Source of the DNA: an uncultured Actinomycetes bacterium
GTDB lineage: Bacteria > Actinomycetota > Actinomycetes > Nanopelagicales > Nanopelagicaceae
Reading direction: 5' to 3'
DNA length: 16,045 nucleotides
NCBI GenBank assembly: GCA_903939005.1
Contig: CAJAFH010000253.1
Coordinates: forward strand, 1-16,045
Below the pieces are notes generated by a model. It was not told the DNA's origin. It searched no databases and worked only from the letters and a program-made list of their open reading frames with translations. This document shows positions 13,461-16,045 of this stretch, in pieces. How positions within the stretch are numbered: position 1 is the stretch's first letter; each line of letters opens with the position of its first letter. The translations under genes and the position numbers were made by a program.

Positions 13461-14291
13461 ATGTTGAGTACATTCATAATTGCCCTGCGCGAAGGTCTAG
13501 AAGCTGCCCTAATCGTAGGAATTCTCGTTGCCTACCTCGTAAAGACGGGCCGTAAAGCCCTTCTCGCCCCGTTATGGGCGGGTGTAGCAGTCGCTGTAGT
13601 CGTAAGCCTGGCTACTGGGGCATTCCTGACAATTACCTCAACCGAGTTAAGCCCCCGCGGTGAAGAATTCTTCGCCGGCACCACCTCATTCCTAGCAGTT
13701 GGCTTCGTTACCTGGATGGTTTTCTGGATGAAGCGCACTGCTCGTCATCTAAAGGGTCACCTAGAAGGTCAGATGAGCACCGCTGTTCTAGCGGGCCCGT
13801 TAGCACTAGCTGCGGCTGCTTTCTTTGCCGTGGTTCGCGAAGGGCTAGAAACTTCACTCTTCATTTATGCCAACTTTAAGACGGTTTCATCAACTCCATC
13901 AGCAACAGTCGGCCTCGTCTTAGGGCTCGGTGTAGCAATTACGCTCGGTTACTTGATTTATCGCAGTTCGATCAAGATAAATCTATCTAAGTTCTTTAAC
14001 TACACCGGAATTGCCTTGATCGTGGTTGCAGCAGGCGTCCTGAGCTACGGCATTCACGAATACCAAGAACTTGGTTGGTTGCCTGGCGTTGACTTCTTCC
14101 TCTGGGATGTGACCTCAGTTATCGCCAAGGAATCACTACTCGGTGGCATCCTTGCGGGCACAATCGGCTTTGATACGACAATGTCGTTACTGCAGTTTGT
14201 TTTCTGGGGAGCGTACTTAGCGATCGTGCTAGCGCTCTACTTGAAGCCAGCGACAAGCAAGCCAACGCCTGCTAAATCTGCCGCTGCTTAA
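13461..14291 (+). CDS. efeU: FTR1/EfeU-family iron permease
   Basis: A 276-residue membrane protein of the FTR1 family, which imports iron across the cytoplasmic membrane. Both iron-binding REGLE motifs are present, at 10-14 in ALREGLEAAL and at 126-130 in VVREGLETSL, each in a hydrophobic helix, and about seven membrane segments can be counted. The C-terminus (KPATSKPTPAKSAAA) is a soluble tail. In many bacteria EfeU works with EfeO and the peroxidase EfeB; neither is found here, since thiolase follows directly. It may act alone, or the partners may lie elsewhere. The ATG has a leaderless promoter whose -35 overlaps an inverted repeat, suggesting metal-dependent control, though no known Fur or DtxR box was recognised. 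Confidence 0.92.
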   Translation: MLSTFIIALREGLEAALIVGILVAYLVKTGRKALLAPLWAGVAVAVVVSLATGAFLTITSTELSPRGEEFFAGTTSFLAVGFVTWMVFWMKRTARHLKGHLEGQMSTAVLAGPLALAAAAFFAVVREGLETSLFIYANFKTVSSTPSATVGLVLGLGVAITLGYLIYRSSIKINLSKFFNYTGIALIVVAAGVLSYGIHEYQELGWLPGVDFFLWDVTSVIAKESLLGGILAGTIGFDTTMSLLQFVFWGAYLAIVLALYLKPATSKPTPAKSAAA

Positions 14292-14319
14292 TTAGTAGCG
14301 CAGTTAACTAGCGGCTTAG

Positions 14320-14370
14320 TTGCTGCTTAACCTTACCGACCAGTAACCTTTGGTAACACTTACCGAAGGG
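14320..14370 (+). promoter_or_regulatory. Promoter and ribosome-binding site of the thiolase gene
   Basis: A possible -35 TTGCTG (14320-14325), 18-nt spacer and -10 TAACCT (14344-14349) precede a short leader with GAAGGG at 14365-14370, 8 nt before the ATG at 14379. Unlike the leaderless genes, this one has a clear ribosome-binding site. The direct repeat GTAAC-N5-GTAAC (14343-14357) overlaps the -10 box. Confidence 0.45.
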
Positions 14371-14378
14371 CTCCTGCA

Positions 14379-15566
14379 ATGTCGCGCTCAGTTGTCATAG
14401 TTGATGCAGTTCGAACTCCATTTGGAAAAGCGGGCAGTTTATATGCCGGCACCCGCGCCGACGATTTAATCGTTCGCGCTATTCGTGGCCTACTCGAGCG
14501 CAATCCAAAAGTTGATCCAAAGACAATTGATGATGTGGCAATCGCTGCTGCAACCCAAAGTGGTGATCAAGGTATGAACATTGGTCGCAGTGCGGCACTG
14601 CTATCTGGTCTGCCAAATAGCGTTCCCGGATATTCAATCGATCGTTGGTGCGCAGGTGCGCTAACTGCCGTTACAACTGTTGCGGGTTCAATTGCAATGG
14701 GTGCCTACGATGTTGCAATCGCTGGCGGTGTTGAACATATGGGTAATCACCCAATGGGCGAAGGTGTTGATCCAAACCCGCGTTATCTAGCCGAGAAAAT
14801 TGTTTCCACCGATGCTCTTGCGATGGGAAATACAGCGGAGAATTTGCATGACCGCTTCCCTACCATCACCAAAGAACGCGCTGATCGCTATGCGCTGAAT
14901 TCGCAAGTAAAAACTGCTGCAGCTTATGAAGCTGGCATCATTCAAAAAGATTTGATTCCAACTGCAACTCGTAACCCAGAACTTGGTTGGAGCGTTGCAA
15001 CTGTTGATGAACCGCCACGCCCTGGCACAACAATGGAAGCACTTGCTGCGTTGAAAACTCCATTTCGGCCAGGTGGTCGCGTAACACCCGGAAACGCCGC
15101 TGGCTTAAATGATGGCGCAACTGCTGCCCTAGTTATGGCTGAAGATAAAGCGATCGAACTTGGCTTAACGATTAAAGCGCGCATGGTTACTTTCGCATTC
15201 GCAGGTGTCGAACCAGAGATTATGGGCTACGGACCAGTGCCTTCCACAATTAAGGCGCTGGCAAAAGCTGGCTTGAAGATTGAAGATATTGGTTTGTTCG
15301 AAGTTAACGAAGCTTTTGCAGTTCAAGTACTTAGCTTCCTTGAGTACTTTGGAATCGCAGATGATGATCCTCGCGTTAATCCAGTTGGTGGCGCTATTGC
15401 AGTTGGCCACCCACTTGCTTCCTCTGGCGTTCGTTTAATTCTTAACTTGGCGCGCGGCTTTGAAGCCCACCCAGAGGTGCGTTATGGCATCACAACAATG
15501 TGTATTGGTTTAGGTATGGGCGGCACCATTATCTGGGAAAACCCAAACTTCAAGGGAGGCAAATAA
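14379..15566 (+). CDS. fadA: Acetyl-CoA C-acyltransferase (thiolase, FadA)
   Basis: A 395-residue thiolase that should catalyse the last step of fatty-acid beta-oxidation, splitting 3-ketoacyl-CoA with CoA. The active-site residues are in place: nucleophile C91 in IDRWCAGAL, N310/E311 in FEVNEAFAV, H344 in VGHPLASSG and C375 in CIGLGMGG. The nucleophile block is a variant of the more common RFCSSGL form, with tryptophan before the cysteine, but the cysteine is kept. The length is standard. The following gene, encoding the multifunctional FadB, starts 2 nt after the TAA with its own ribosome-binding site inside the thiolase end, so the pair form the usual fadAB operon and their products probably form one complex in the cytoplasm. 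The start has a clear Shine-Dalgarno sequence. Confidence 0.93.
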   Translation: MSRSVVIVDAVRTPFGKAGSLYAGTRADDLIVRAIRGLLERNPKVDPKTIDDVAIAAATQSGDQGMNIGRSAALLSGLPNSVPGYSIDRWCAGALTAVTTVAGSIAMGAYDVAIAGGVEHMGNHPMGEGVDPNPRYLAEKIVSTDALAMGNTAENLHDRFPTITKERADRYALNSQVKTAAAYEAGIIQKDLIPTATRNPELGWSVATVDEPPRPGTTMEALAALKTPFRPGGRVTPGNAAGLNDGATAALVMAEDKAIELGLTIKARMVTFAFAGVEPEIMGYGPVPSTIKALAKAGLKIEDIGLFEVNEAFAVQVLSFLEYFGIADDDPRVNPVGGAIAVGHPLASSGVRLILNLARGFEAHPEVRYGITTMCIGLGMGGTIIWENPNFKGGK

Positions 15567-15568
15567 AA

Positions 15569-16045
15569 ATGGCTACTGAAATCATCATGCCGGAAGGCGC
15601 TCCCGAAGAAGTAATCACAAACGCTCTTGTTCGCGAAGTTGATTTGGCCCCTTTTGGCGCCACCGGCAAATTGGCGCTAATCACTTTAGATAACGGACAA
15701 GATCACAATCGTCCTAATACTTTTGGTCCTAAATCACTTATGGCCCTAGATGCCGCGATTACTGATGCCGCTGCGCGCGATGTGGTCGCAGTAGCAATTA
15801 CTGGTAAACCGTTTATCTTTGCAGCTGGCGCCGATCTCTCTGCGCTTTCGTTTCTCACCGAACGCGAACAATCTGTTGCGATTGGAAAGTTAGGCCACGA
15901 TGTATTCCGTCGCTTAGGAGAACTTGGAAAACCTTCCTTTGCGTTCATTAATGGTTTAGCACTCGGCGGCGGCTTAGAAGTTGGTTTGCATTGCAATTAC
16001 CGCACTTTGGCTTCAACTGCTTTAACTGGTCTACCTGAAGTTTTC
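15569..16045 (+). CDS. fadB: FadB N-terminal part: enoyl-CoA hydratase domain of the multifunctional enzyme (partial)
   Basis: The frame is open from the ATG at 15569 to the window end (159 residues, 3' end missing). It has a crotonase domain: the oxyanion-hole segment FAAGADLSAL (84-93), GLALGGGLEVGL (129-140) and the two catalytic glutamates E137 and E157, exactly 20 residues apart as in enoyl-CoA hydratases. A GAP-rich extension of about 30 residues precedes the domain, and the pairing with thiolase makes a full FadB (hydratase plus 3-hydroxyacyl-CoA dehydrogenase) much more likely than a stand-alone hydratase, though the dehydrogenase part is outside the window. The start has a strong Shine-Dalgarno sequence, AAGGGAGG (15552-15559), 9 nt upstream. 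Confidence 0.85.
   Translation, partial: MATEIIMPEGAPEEVITNALVREVDLAPFGATGKLALITLDNGQDHNRPNTFGPKSLMALDAAITDAAARDVVAVAITGKPFIFAAGADLSALSFLTEREQSVAIGKLGHDVFRRLGELGKPSFAFINGLALGGGLEVGLHCNYRTLASTALTGLPEVF

Noticed and set aside
14306..14321. AACTA-N6-TAGTT inverted repeat after efeU as a terminator
   Set aside because: Only 5 bp, AT-rich and without a U-tract.

Overview
The window looks like a piece of an actinobacterial chromosome. It carries several genes that are, from general knowledge, typical of Actinobacteria: a DUF3000 protein, a PimB'-type mannosyltransferase, a secreted coiled-coil NlpC/P60 hydrolase, a ROK glucokinase next to a small SRPBCC protein, and a FadD15-like acyl-CoA ligase. 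The base composition looks only moderate in GC by eye, genes are tightly packed, and many starts are leaderless (a TANNNT box 6-7 nt before the start codon). Together this suggests a small-genome, free-living actinobacterium such as the freshwater Nanopelagicales (acI) group. That placement is inference. I saw no tRNA, rRNA, CRISPR array, insertion sequence or phage gene.

Layout. Positions 1-98 hold the 3' end of an upstream gene, joined by a GTGA overlap to a PD-(D/E)XK nuclease-like protein (95-775). It converges on an acylglycerophosphate acyltransferase (779-1474, minus). A two-gene unit follows on plus: an unknown membrane-anchored acidic protein (1572-2180) and a Gfo/Idh/MocA oxidoreductase (2164-3177). 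On minus, an SRPBCC protein (4126-4563) leads into a ROK glucokinase (3174-4118). Divergent from them is a fused-looking operon: acyl-CoA ligase (4618-6411), sensorless histidine kinase (6412-6957) and NarL/LuxR response regulator (6954-7571). On minus, a 57-residue CxxC/CxxC protein (9846-10019) precedes the secreted NlpC/P60 hydrolase (8699-9721) and PimB' (7560-8699). Divergent again is a RibD-C-like reductase (10111-10626), converging on an EamA/DMT transporter (10629-11480, minus). The right end, all plus, holds DUF3000 (11541-12128), RNase D (12138-13403), an FTR1/EfeU iron permease (13461-14291), a thiolase (14379-15566) and the start of the multifunctional FadB (15569 to the window end).

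How the genes fit together. The left and middle parts form an envelope-lipid neighbourhood: acyltransferase, acyl-CoA ligase, phosphatidylinositol mannosyltransferase and peptidoglycan hydrolase. From memory, a similar order occurs around Rv2182c-Rv2190c of Mycobacterium tuberculosis. The right part handles fatty-acid beta-oxidation (thiolase plus FadB), with an iron permease inserted beside it.

The most interesting points are these: the acyl-CoA ligase operon with a histidine kinase that has no sensor domain and follows in the same reading frame after a single TAA; the short cysteine-rich gene that a 60-residue length cutoff would miss; and a perfect 11-bp inverted repeat overlapping the predicted -35 element of the iron permease gene.
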